Source of the DNA: CAWUJK01 sp964586815
Lineage (GTDB): Bacteria; Patescibacteriota; Gracilibacteria; BD1-5; UBA6164
Assembly: GCA_964586815.1 (NCBI GenBank)
Contig: CAZPIB010000034.1
Location: 1-10,332 of the forward strand
Length of the DNA stretch: 10,332 nucleotides
Direction: 5' to 3'
Shown here: piece by piece, positions 1-7,297 of the stretch
How the letters are laid out: each line of letters begins with the position of its first letter
Position numbering within the stretch: position 1 is the first letter of the stretch
Notes under the pieces: generated by a model
The model's database searches: none
What the model saw: only the letters and a program-made list of their open reading frames with translations
What the model was told of the DNA's origin: nothing
Program-made: the position numbers and the translations under genes

Positions 1-61
1 AGAAGCTACTGAAGAAGAAGCTACTGAAGAAGAAGCTACTGAAGAAGAAGCTACTAGATAA
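1..61 (+). CDS. C-terminal tail of an unidentified protein (partial, Glu/Ala/Thr-rich repeats)
   Basis: Only the last 19 codons are inside the window; the frame starts at base 2 and ends in TAA at 59-61. The tail is built from a 15-bp unit, gaagctactgaagaa, repeated in tandem and encoding E-A-T-E-E, and it ends in E-A-T-R. Such acidic, low-complexity tails occur on many proteins, including some ribosomal proteins, so the tail does not identify the gene. A strong hairpin terminator follows 20 bases after the stop, which supports this as a true 3' end. The near-perfect DNA repeats suggest recent expansion by slippage. Function unknown. Confidence 0.7.
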   Translation, partial: EATEEEATEEEATEEEATR

Positions 62-80
62 TTAACAGTTAAAATATTTT

Positions 81-111
81 TTAAAAAGACTAGATTTTCT
101 AGTCTTTTTAA
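81..111 (+). terminator. Intrinsic terminator after the partial first gene
   Basis: A perfect inverted repeat runs from AAAAAGACTAGA (83-94) through a TTT loop to TCTAGTCTTTTT (98-109), with two further A-T pairs outside. The 3' arm ends in a T run, and the A run at the 5' end makes it symmetric. It lies just after the stop at 61 and before the rpmG promoter, so the two genes are separate units. Confidence 0.85.
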
Positions 112-202
112 GTATAGGATATTAATTTCATATATTATATTACATTAGTTTTTTATAGAATATTACAATAGGTATTTTTCTTTTTATATTTATCAAAAAA
201 AC

Positions 203-230
203 TTGCCTTTATAGACTTTTTTTATATACT
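203..230 (+). promoter_or_regulatory. Probable promoter of rpmG
   Basis: TTGCCT (203-208) and TATACT (225-230), spaced by 16 bases, resemble a sigma-70 type -35/-10 pair. They lie about 40 bases upstream of the rpmG start and after the preceding terminator. The same -10 hexamer, TATACT, appears in front of lexA. Confidence 0.5.
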
Positions 231-269
231 AAAAAAGTAAAAATTTTTAATTATTAATTTAGATAAAAG

Positions 270-452
270 ATGGCTAAAGGTAAAAGAACTTATGTTGCTT
301 TTTATTCTACTGAAACTGGAAATATGGTTCATTCTACAAATATTCAAAAAAAGAATTTTGAGGCATGAGTAAAAGGACCAATTCTTAGAAAGTATAATAA
401 AAAAACTAGAAAACATGAAATTTTAAAAATGAAAGAAATTAAAAAAGGATAA
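270..452 (+). CDS. rpmG: 50S ribosomal protein bL33
   Basis: This 60-residue basic protein starts M-A-K-G-K-R and ends with L-R-K-Y-N-K-K-T-R-K-H-E-I-L-K-M-K-E. Both segments fit bL33, a small protein of the large ribosomal subunit near the E site; length is near the usual 50-60 residues. It contains no cysteine, so it is the zinc-free (C-minus) form. One in-frame TGA at 367-369 (F-E-A-G-V-K) is read as Gly; under the standard code the gene would be truncated there. The ATG follows an A-rich stretch (agataaaag) with no clear Shine-Dalgarno. It is monocistronic, with a promoter upstream and a hairpin about 40 bases after the stop. Confidence 0.9.
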
Positions 453-491
453 TTTTTTTATAAAAAAATACTATAAGTTAATCTAAGTATT

Positions 492-523
492 AAAAAATAG
501 AGTTTTAAAAAACTCTATTTTTT
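492..523. terminator. Bidirectional intrinsic terminator between rpmG and the convergent hypothetical gene
   Basis: AAAAAATAGAGTT (492-504) pairs perfectly with AACTCTATTTTTT (511-523) around a TTAAAA loop. A and T runs at both ends let it work on either strand. It sits between rpmG (stop 452) and the minus-strand gene ending at 539. Confidence 0.8.
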
Positions 524-538
524 GTATAAAATAATTTT

Positions 539-952
539 TTAAAATTCTTCAATTACTTCAATAATTTTTTGTACAATTTTTTTTAAAATTATATTATGTT
601 CATCTATTTTTACTTTTCATATTTTATAGGTTATTGTTTTTTGTCCTTTCTTGTTTAATATAATTTCTGGATTAATATATCAAAATTTTATATCATTTTT
701 TTTATAAATAAATTTACAATGTATTAAAACAAAAATAGATTTTTTTTTATCATTAATTTTTAATTTAGCACTATTATTAGAATAGCTTGTATATTCTACT
801 TCATAATATGGAGTTATTTTTTTAGATATTAATTCTTCAAGTTTTTCTAAAATTTCATTTAATTGTCCAAAAAAATCATCATTATACATTGATTTTGATC
901 TTATTTTTTTTCCCTCTCTTTCAAGATTTTTTATCTCATCAAATACTGTCAT
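539..952 (-). CDS. Hypothetical protein, 137 aa, family not recognised
   Basis: I do not recognise this protein. Read with TGA as Gly it runs from ATG (952) to TAA (541-539). Two in-frame TGA codons occur, the first at 682-680; stopping there would leave only 90 residues. The first 45 residues are charged and predicted helical, rich in Glu/Lys/Leu (N-E-I-L-E-K-L-E-E-L-I-S-K-K). The middle alternates like beta strands, and the end is an amphipathic helix (I-V-Q-K-I-I-E-V-I-E-E-F). There is one cysteine, no signal peptide and no membrane segment. It begins 13 bases after tRNA-Cys on the same strand with no visible terminator between, so they may share a transcript. No Shine-Dalgarno; the start is preceded by an A/T run. 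Confidence 0.75.
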
Positions 953-965
953 TTTTATAAAAAAT

Positions 966-1039
966 TGGAGGTGCCAACGGGATTCGAACCCGTGTAAACG
1001 GTGTTGCAGACCGGTGTATAACCACTTTACTATGGCACC
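966..1039 (-). tRNA. tRNA-Cys, anticodon GCA
   Basis: The minus strand folds into a full cloverleaf. The acceptor stem is GGTGCCA/TGGCACC, the D arm is GTA-AAGTGGTTA-TAC, and the anticodon loop is CTGCAAC with GCA at its centre. The T arm is ACGGG-TTCGAAT-CCCGT, the discriminator is U (as required by CysRS), and the 3' CCA is encoded. The anticodon stem has four pairs plus a C-U mismatch at 27-43, where E. coli tRNA-Cys has G-U. The overall sequence closely resembles E. coli tRNA-Cys. It holds five of the roughly ten CpG dinucleotides in the window. A -10/-35 pair lies upstream at 1066-1092. Confidence 0.97.
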
Positions 1040-1065
1040 AAAAAAATATATTTCTTAGTAAGAAG

Positions 1066-1092
1066 ATTATATTAATTTAAAAAAAATATCAA
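1066..1092 (-). promoter_or_regulatory. Probable promoter of tRNA-Cys
   Basis: On the minus strand TTGATA (1092-1087) is followed after 15 bases by a perfect TATAAT (1071-1066). The -10 box ends 26 bases before the tRNA 5' end. The spacer is short, so the -35 box is less certain than the -10. It would also drive the 137-aa gene downstream. Confidence 0.45.
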
Positions 1093-1100
1093 ATTTTTGT

Positions 1101-1127
1101 TTGACAAAAAATTTTTAAATATATACT
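1101..1127 (+). promoter_or_regulatory. Probable promoter of lexA
   Basis: A perfect TTGACA (1101-1106) is followed by TATACT (1122-1127) with a 15-base spacer; TACTGA at 1124 gives a 17-base alternative. The lexA ATG is 31 bases after the -10 box. The -10 lies inside the palindrome at 1119-1137, so a bound repressor would block it. Confidence 0.55.
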
Positions 1128-1137
1128 GAGTATATAT
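1119..1137. promoter_or_regulatory. Candidate LexA operator (19-bp palindrome over the lexA -10 box)
   Basis: Perfect inverted repeat of two 9-base half sites, ATATATACT and AGTATATAT, around a single central G. It covers the lexA -10 region and ends 21 bases before the ATG. LexA genes are commonly self-regulated through an operator at this position. The half site partly resembles the TACTG/CAGTA ends of the E. coli SOS box but the geometry differs. AT-rich palindromes can arise by chance here, so function is an inference. Confidence 0.45.
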
Positions 1138-1158
1138 ATTATTTATAAATACTAAAAA

Positions 1159-1791
1159 ATGCTTACAGATAAACAACAATATGTCTTAGATGAAATAACT
1201 AACTATATTTGAAAATATGGTAAATCTCCAACTATTGAAGAATTGACTATAATTCTTAATCAAAAATCAAAAAGATGAGTAGTTCAATATCTTGAATCTC
1301 TTGAAAAAAAAGGATTTATAACAAGAGGAAGGGGATATAGATCTATAACTCTTGGTAATCAAATAGGTTTTCAAACTACTTTAAATATTCCAATATTAGG
1401 TTATGCAAATGCAGGAACTCCACTTATGGAAGCAAAAGAATCTGATTATTGAGTTTTACCTATTTCTAAAAAATTAATCTCAGGAAATGAGAAAGATTAT
1501 TTTATATTAAAAATTGAATGAACTTCAATGAATAATGTAAAAGTAAAATGAAAAATGATAGATAATGGTTCATATGTATTAATTAAAAAATGAGAATCAA
1601 ATTTAAACTCTAGAGATGTTTTTTTATTTTCAGTTAATGGTTGAGCAACTATTAAAAAATATAAAAAAAATTGAGAAGATATTTATCTTATGCCAGATTC
1701 AAATGATGATTATCATAAGCCAATAATATTATCAGAAGATGATAATATTACTATAAATGGTAAAGTTGTTGATGTATTTAATTTTAGTTAA
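1159..1791 (+). CDS. lexA: LexA repressor (SOS regulator, self-cleaving S24 peptidase)
   Basis: A 210-residue LexA. The N-terminal 65 residues fit the winged helix-turn-helix DNA-binding domain, including S-P-T-I-E-E-L and L-E-S-L-E-K-K-G-F-I. The C-terminal S24 domain carries the self-cleavage site A85-G86 (Y-A-N-A-G-T-P), the nucleophile Ser123 in E-G-T-S-M, and the general base Lys166 in A-T-I-K-K-Y. All elements for RecA-stimulated autocleavage are present, so it should be active. Length is close to the usual 200-210. At least eight glycines are TGA, including that of G-T-S-M. In known systems LexA represses repair and mutagenesis genes until DNA damage. It is monocistronic, with a promoter and candidate operator upstream and a terminator after it. 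recA is not in the window. Confidence 0.95.
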
Positions 1792-1805
1792 AAAAAATAA
1801 AAAAT

Positions 1806-1840
1806 AAGAAGTCAAAAAAATTTGTTTTTTTGGCTTTTTT
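1806..1840 (+). terminator. Intrinsic terminator after lexA
   Basis: AGTCAAAAAAA (1810-1820) pairs with TTTTTTTGGCT (1825-1835) around a TTTG loop, with one G-U pair, and is followed by a T run to 1840. It lies 15 bases after the lexA stop and separates it from aspS. Between it and aspS there are two TATAAT sequences (1843, 1863), neither with a convincing -35. Confidence 0.75.
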
Positions 1841-1884
1841 AATATAATAATTTATATTTATATATAATAAAAAAAATAAAAAAA

Positions 1885-3687
1885 ATGTTAAGAACACATA
1901 AATGTGATGAATTAAGAAGTAAAAATATTTGAGAAGAAGTTACTTTATCAGCTTGGGTAAGCAATAGAAGAGATCATTGAGGAATTATTTTTATTGATTT
2001 AAGGGATAGATATGGATTAACTCAAGTAGTTTTTGATCCAAAAGATAATGTAGAAGCTCATAAAATAGCTGATTCTTTTAGAAGTGAGTATGTTATTAAA
2101 GTAACTTGAACAGTTAGAGCTAGGCCTGAATGACAAGAAAATCCTAATATGAATACTTGAGAAATTGAGATTATTATTGATAAATTAGTAGAAATTTTAT
2201 CAAAATCAAAAACTCCTCCTTTTGAATTAGATGGCCACTGTGAACTAGCAAATGAAGAAATAAGATATAAACATAGATATATTGATTTAAGAAGAGCAAA
2301 AGCTTTAGAAAATATTAAATTTAGATCTAATTTTGTAAATTTTACAAAAAATTGGTTTATAGAAAAAGATTTTTTAGATGTTCAAACTCCAATATTTACT
2401 GCAAGTTCTCCAGAATGAGCAAGAGATTTTGTTATTCCTAGCAGACTTCATCCAGGTAAATTTTATGCACTTCCTCAAGCTCCGCAACAATATAAACAAC
2501 TTTTGATGGTTGGTTGAATTGATAAATACTTTCAAATTGCTCCTTGTTTTAGAGATGAAGATCCTAGAGCAGATAGACATGCTTGTGAATTTTATCAAAT
2601 TGATTGTGAAATGAGTTTTGTGGAACAGACAGATATTTTTGAAGTTGTAGAAAATTATTTTAATGATTTAATTCCTACTGTTTCAGATAAGATAATTATG
2701 GACTCAAAATTCTACTCAATGACTTTTGATGAATCTATAGAAAATTATGGAACTGATAAACCAGATTTAAGATATTGAATGAAATTAATAGATGTAGCAG
2801 ATATTTTTACTAGATCAACAAATGAAATTTTTTCAAGTATTGCTAGTGACACTACAAAAAATAGAGTAAAAGCAATTAAAGTTGAAAATTGAGATAATCA
2901 TTTTTCAAAAACTCAAATGAAGAATTTTGAAAAATTTGTAAGACAATTTGGAGCACAGGGTTTAGGATATTTCCAAATGAAAGAAGACTGATTAAAAGGT
3001 CCTTTAAATAAATTTTTCTCAGAATATGATTTACAAGAAATAATAAAAAGAACTGAATTAAAAATAGGTGATATTATATTCTTCTGAGCAGCTCCAAAAG
3101 AAATAGTTTGTAATTATATGGGGAAATTTAGAGTTCATTTATCAGAATTAATTGATAAAATTGAACAGGGTAAATTCATAGATAAAAATATTTTAGCATT
3201 TGCTTGGATTACAGATTTCCCAATGTTTGAAATTAATGAAATCACAGGAAAAGTTGATTTTGGACACAATCCATTTTCTATGCCAAAAGGTTGAATAAAA
3301 GCATTTGAAGAAAATGATTTATTAAAAGTAAAATCAGTTCAATATGACCTAGCTTGTAATGGTTTTGAAGTTTTATCTGGTTCAATAAGAAATCATGATA
3401 TTGTAGCACTTATAAAAGCATTTGAAAAAGTTGGTAGAACTGAAGCTGAAGTAAAAGAAAAATTCTGAGCAATGTATGAAGCATTCCAATATTGAGTTCC
3501 ACCACACTGAGGTTTTGCTATTGGTATGGATAGAATTATAATGATTCTGAAAGATGAATCAAATATCAGGGAAGTATATGCTTTTCCAAAATCAGGTAAA
3601 GCTCAAGACTTAATGATGAGTGCACCAGCTTTTATTGAAGATAAGCAATTAGAAGAACTTCATATTGAAGTTATTGAAAATAATTAG
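1885..3687 (+). CDS. aspS: Aspartyl-tRNA synthetase, bacterial type
   Basis: 600-residue class II synthetase that attaches aspartate to tRNA; length is typical of the bacterial form (about 590). In order: an N-terminal OB-fold anticodon-binding domain (about 1-105, with W-V-S-N-R-R-D-H-G-G); the catalytic core with motif 2 F-R-D-E-D (222-226) and Q-A-P-Q-Q-Y-K-Q; the bacterial GAD-type insertion (about 285-420); then G-H-N-P-F-S-M-P (460-467) and motif 3, P-H-G-G-F-A-I-G-M-D-R (540-550). Many invariant glycines are TGA codons. Residues His31 and Gly83 match those associated with non-discriminating AspRS (see findings). The ATG follows an A-rich run with no Shine-Dalgarno. pheS starts 18 bases after the TAG, so the two are probably cotranscribed. 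Confidence 0.97.
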
Positions 3688-3705
3688 TAAATAAATTATA
3701 AAAAT

Positions 3706-4773
3706 ATGCAAAATAAATTAGAAAATTTAAAAAAAGAATTTTTAGAAAATTTAGATACTATAAAAACTGAAGAAAATCTAAAAAAATTAGAAACTGAGTT
3801 TTTAGGAAAAAAATGAAAATTAAAATCTATTTTATCTTGAATAAGAGATTTATCTATTGAGGAAAAAAAGACTATTTGAGCTTTTACAAATGATCTTAAA
3901 AATTTATTTAGTAAAGAGTTATCTAAAAAAGCAAAAGAGATAGAAGAGGAATATTTTAATGGTTTAGAAGAAAAAGAAAGTTTAGATGTTAGTTTAGAAT
4001 TTCCAATAGAAAATAAAGGACACAAGCATCCTATTTCTATAACTACTGAACTACTTGAAGAAATATTTATTTCTCTTTGATTTAAAATAGAGGATGGTCC
4101 TCAAATAGAAAATGAGACATATAATTTTGATAAACTAAATATTCCAGAAAATCATCCAGCTAGAGATGTTTGGGATACTTTTTGGATAAGTGATGTTATA
4201 AATAATAAAAAAGAGCCTTGAGAAAAAAACCTACTTAGAACTCATACTTCACCGGTACAAATTAGAACAATGTTGAATCAAGAATTACCTATAAAAATAA
4301 TTGTACCAGGTAGAGTTTTTAGATATGAACAAGAAGATGCTAGACATACTTCAAATTTTTATCAATTAGAATGACTTGTTGTTTGAGAATGAGTAAATTT
4401 TTGAAATTTAAAATGGACCTTAGAAACAGTTATGCAAAAACTTTTATGAGAAAAAACTAAACTTAGATTTAGGCCAAGTATCTTTCCATTTACAGAACCT
4501 TCTGCAGAAATAGATGTGTCATGTAAAATATGTACTTGAACTTGAAAAGTAAATAATAAAATCTGTAAAATGTGTTCAGCTACAGGTTGGGTAGAGCTTC
4601 TTTGAGCTTGAATGGTTCATCCTACAGTTTTAGAGTGAGTATGAATTGATCCAGAAAAATACTCAGGTTTTGCTTTTGGTATGTGAATTGATAGGATTGC
4701 TGCTCAAAGATTTTGAATAAGTAGCTCTAGAGCCTTTTATCAAAGTAAATTAAAATTAAATGAACAATTTTAA
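3706..4773 (+). CDS. pheS: Phenylalanyl-tRNA synthetase alpha subunit
   Basis: 355-residue catalytic alpha subunit of the alpha2-beta2 PheRS. The first 90 residues form the coiled-coil arm that binds tRNA. The class II core follows, with N-F-D-K-L-N-I-P-E-N-H-P-A-R-D, L-L-R-T-H-T-S-P-V-Q, the motif 2 region G-R-V-F-R-Y-E, and motif 3 G-F-A-F-G-M-G-I-D-R-I-A. A four-cysteine knuckle is inserted just before G-A-G-M-V-H-P: Cys273, Cys276, Cys287 and Cys290. This matches the zinc-knuckle variant of PheS found in several bacterial groups and absent from E. coli, and explains the extra length over 327 residues. The partner pheT is not adjacent: the next gene is convergent. Separation of pheS from pheT is unusual in bacteria. 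TGA-Gly is frequent. Confidence 0.96.
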
Positions 4774-4781
4774 TAAATTTT

Positions 4782-4803
4782 ATACTATTTATAGTATTTT
4801 TTT
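4782..4803. terminator. Weak terminator after pheS
   Basis: ATACTAT (4782-4788) and ATAGTAT (4791-4797) form a short AT hairpin followed by a T run to 4803. It starts nine bases after the pheS stop and overlaps the stop codon of the convergent PriA-like gene (4804-4802). It is weaker than the other terminators here. Confidence 0.5.
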
Positions 4804-5949
4804 AATTAAAAATTATACTTAAATTACTATTTCTAAAAATTTCTGATTTTATATTTTCTAAAAAATTTCTCAAATTATCTCATTTTAATATTATTTTTAT
4901 GTAATATNNNNNNNNNNNNNNNNNNNNNNNNNNNNNNNNNNNNNNNNNNNNNNNNNNNNNNNNNNNNNNNNNNNNNNNNNNNNNNNNNNNNNNNNNNNNN
5001 NNNNNNNATTTTCTAAAAAATTTCTCAAATTATCTCATTTTAATATTATTTTTATGTAATATTGATTATGTTTTTTAAAACTCTGTTTATTTAAAATAAT
5101 TTCTAAAAAATTTTTATTTAATAAATCTAATTTATTTTTTAAATTTATCATAAATTCAAGAGATTTTTTTTCTGATTTATTTCTATATTCTAGAATTATA
5201 ATTTCAGTAAAAGGAGGATAATTGAAAAGTTTTCTTTCATTTAAAGTATCTATAAAGAATTGTTTATAATTTTTCTCAGATAAACTTTTTATTATTTCAT
5301 TGTCTGGAATAAAAGTTTGAGCTATTATTTCTGTTTTTTGTCATAATCTATTTCATCTTCAGATTAATTGTTTTAGGTTTATATATGCTTTTTCTTCTGT
5401 ATTATAGTTAGGAAAACTAAATTCTTGTTCAGCTAAAATTATTCAAATAAGTCAAATATTTTTAAAATCAAAACCAGTAGTAATCATTTTTGTTGCAATA
5501 ATAATACTTGCATTTTCTAGATTTTCTAAAGCTTTTTCTTTTTCTTTTTTATTTTTTACTGAATCTAAGTCAAATCTAAATATATTAATATTTTCTTTTT
5601 TGAAATAGTTTTTCAAACTATCTTCTATTTGTTGAGTTCATATTCATATATGTTTTAAATTAGGTGATTTGCATTTATGGCAGTTAAATGGAATTTTTCA
5701 ATAAGCTCAACATAAATGACAAGATATTTTTGAAGGATTACTATGAATAGTTAAGCTTACATCACAGTTTTTACATTTATAGTAATATTGACAATCTTGA
5801 CAAATCAAGCTAGAAAAAGCTCATCTTTTATTTAAATAAAGAATAATTTTTTGTTTTTTTTCTAAATTTTTTTCTATTTCTTCAAGTAATGTTGAAGAAA
5901 TATAATAATTTAGATTTGATTTATTTTGTGCAAGATTTACTATTTTCAT
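4802..5949 (-). CDS. priA: PriA-like protein: zinc-binding domain and second helicase lobe only; interrupted by an assembly gap
   Basis: Minus-strand frame from ATG (5949), 314 codons to the gap edge at 5008. If the duplicated 55 bp and the Ns are removed it continues in frame through 4852 to TAA (4804-4802), giving 330 residues. It matches the C-terminal half of PriA, the replication-restart helicase. I-L-Y-L-N-K-R-G (36-43) is followed by eight zinc-binding cysteines (50, 53, 59, 62, 77, 80, 90, 93), then G-I-G-T-Q-Q-I-E-D. Motif V is A-T-K-M-I-T-T-G-F-D-F (152-162), motif VI is Q-L-I-G-R-G-N-R (194-201), and Y-P-P-F lies at 244-247. The N-terminal DNA-binding domain and lobe 1 with Walker A/B (about 400 residues) are absent. 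An in-frame TAA (6000-5998) lies 48 bases upstream of the ATG, so they cannot be recovered here. It may be half of a split PriA or a decaying remnant. Identification is firm; activity is not. Confidence 0.8.
4853..4907. repeat. 55-bp left flank of the gap, identical to 5008-5062
   Basis: The 55 bases directly before the Ns are identical, same orientation, to the 55 bases directly after them. Both copies belong to the reading frame of the PriA-like gene. Best explained as the shared end of two contigs, not a biological repeat. Confidence 0.95.
4908..5007. other. Assembly gap of exactly 100 Ns
   Basis: A run of 100 N is the usual placeholder for a scaffold gap of unknown size. Its flanks overlap by 55 bp, and joining them restores an open frame ending in a PriA-like C-terminus. 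The real gap is therefore probably zero. Confidence 0.98.
5008..5062. repeat. 55-bp right flank of the gap, identical to 4853-4907
   Basis: Second copy of the duplicated contig end. It encodes part of the PriA-like protein's C-terminal region (minus strand, about residues 297-314, I-L-K-G-D-N-L-R-N-F-L-E-N). Confidence 0.95.
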
Positions 5950-6117
5950 ATTTAAAAGTATAGAAATTTTTATATAAAAATCAAAATTATAATAAATTTA
6001 TATTTTATAATAAAGTATTAACTTCTGTTTTATAATTTTTAATTTTTAAAAAACTTGAAAAAATCTAAAAATCTATAAAATATATTAAATTATATAATAA
6101 TAAAATTAATTTAAAAA

Positions 6118-7218
6118 ATGGATTTATATTGAGTATTAGGTATAGAAAAAAATGCTAGTTGAGAGGAAATAAAAAAAGCATATAGAAAACTAGCAATGAA
6201 ATATCATCCAGATAGAAATGGAGGAGATAAAAATGCAGAAGCAAAATTTAAAGAAATAAATGAGGCTTATCAAGTTCTTTCAGATGATTCTAAAAAATCA
6301 CAATATGATAGATTTGGTTCTACTTGATCTAATTGATTTTGAGCTTGATGATTTGGGTGATGAGGAGTTGATGTTGATTTGTGAGATATTTTTGAACAAT
6401 TTTTTGGTGGGCAAGGATGAGCAAGTTCTAGAAGAAAATCAAGTGAACAAGCAGGAGAAGATATTGAGCAAGTAATTAGTATTGATTTAAAAACTTCAAT
6501 TTATTGATCAAAAGAAAAAATAAAAATTAGAAAAAGAGTAATTTGTAAAAAATGTGATTGAGTATGAGGAGAATGAAAAAAAATATGTGGAAAATGTAGG
6601 TGATCTGGACAAATTACTTATACAACTCAAAGTATATTTGGAACAATAAAACAAACTTGAGTTTGTGATGATTGCTCTTGAACTTGAGAAAGTTTTGAAA
6701 GTATTTGTGGAGTATGTTCAGGGGCTAAGAGGGTAATTGATACAAAAGAAATAGATTTAGATATTCCACCAGGAATAAATAATTGAATGGTTATTAAGTT
6801 AGAATGAGAATGAAATGATTGAATTTGAACTAAACAATCTTGAAATTTATACCTGAAATTTAAAGTAGAATTAGAAGAAAAAGGATTAAAAAGAAAAGAT
6901 TATGATTTATTTTATGATCTAGAAATAGATATAGTTGAAGCTGTTTTATGAACTAAAAAAGAAATTAGCATTCCTGTTATTTGAAAAAGAATAATAGAAA
7001 TAAAAGCCTGAACAAGTTCAGGAGCTACCTTAGAAATTTCTTGAGATTGAGTAAAATATATTGATAGTGATAGAAAATGAGGATTATATATTACCTTGAA
7101 TATAAAAATTCCTAAAAAACTTACAAAAAAAGAAAAAGAACTTTATTTAGAAATAGCTAAAGAAAAAAAATTGAATGTATTTAATCAAAAATGAATTTTT
7201 GAAAAAATATTTGGTTAA
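6118..7218 (+). CDS. dnaJ: Chaperone DnaJ (Hsp40)
   Basis: 366-residue type I J-protein, co-chaperone that stimulates the DnaK ATPase and delivers unfolded clients. The J domain spans about 1-62 with H-P-D at 30-32. A Gly/Phe-rich linker (about 65-105) is largely written with TGA glycines. The four-knuckle zinc domain has cysteine pairs at 143/146, 157/160, 183/186 and 197/200. The two C-terminal beta-sandwich domains include D-L-D-I-P-P-G-I and G-D-G-V-K-Y-I. All family elements are present and length is near the usual 370-380. The leader (5950-6117) is extremely AT-rich, with a TATAAT at 6093-6098 but no clear -35, and I saw no CIRCE element. dnaK and grpE are not adjacent. It is divergent from the PriA-like gene, and its start follows ttaaaaa with no Shine-Dalgarno. 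Confidence 0.97.
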
Positions 7219-7222
7219 ATCT

Positions 7223-7297
7223 TTATAAAATAAAAAAGAAATAATTTTATTTAAATTATTTCTTTTTTATTTAAATTATTTCTTTTTTATTTTATAA
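7223..7297. terminator. Large bidirectional hairpin between convergent dnaJ and the ABC-F gene, with two alternative 3' arms
   Basis: The left arm (7223-7247) is perfectly complementary to 7273-7297 over 25 bp. Part of it (7228-7247) is also complementary over 20 bp to the nearer copy, 7253-7272, with a TATTT loop. A runs on the left and T runs on the right allow termination in both directions. It starts five bases after the dnaJ stop and contains the TAA of the ABC-F gene (7294-7292). Confidence 0.8.
7245..7292. repeat. 20-bp tandem duplication in the terminator
   Basis: The unit ttaaattatttcttttttat occurs at 7251-7270 and again at 7271-7290, and the 20-base periodicity extends to 7245-7292. 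It duplicates the loop and most of the right arm of the hairpin, consistent with replication slippage. Confidence 0.9.

Noticed and set aside
1..61. CRISPR-like or satellite repeat
   Set aside because: There are no spacers, the period is 15 bases, and it codes E-A-T-E-E in frame up to a stop and terminator.
222..416. Minus-strand frame of 64 residues over rpmG
   Set aside because: It lies opposite a convincing bL33 gene and is a low-complexity Ser/Phe/Ile shadow of AT-rich DNA.
2374..4025. Minus-strand frames at 2374-2598 and 3696-4025
   Set aside because: They lie antisense to aspS and pheS, whose protein motifs are clear; their own sequences show no family features.
4853..5062. A genuine 55-bp direct repeat or insertion site around 4908-5007
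   Set aside because: The intervening sequence is only Ns and joining the copies restores the reading frame, so contig-end overlap is a simpler explanation.
5950..6117. The missing N-terminal part of PriA, or a small gene, between the PriA-like gene and dnaJ
   Set aside because: The PriA frame meets TAA at 6000-5998, and I saw no helicase motif or coding signal in other frames of this very AT-rich stretch.
6260..6475. Plus-strand frame of 71 residues inside dnaJ
   Set aside because: It is out of frame with DnaJ, which has all its domains over this stretch.
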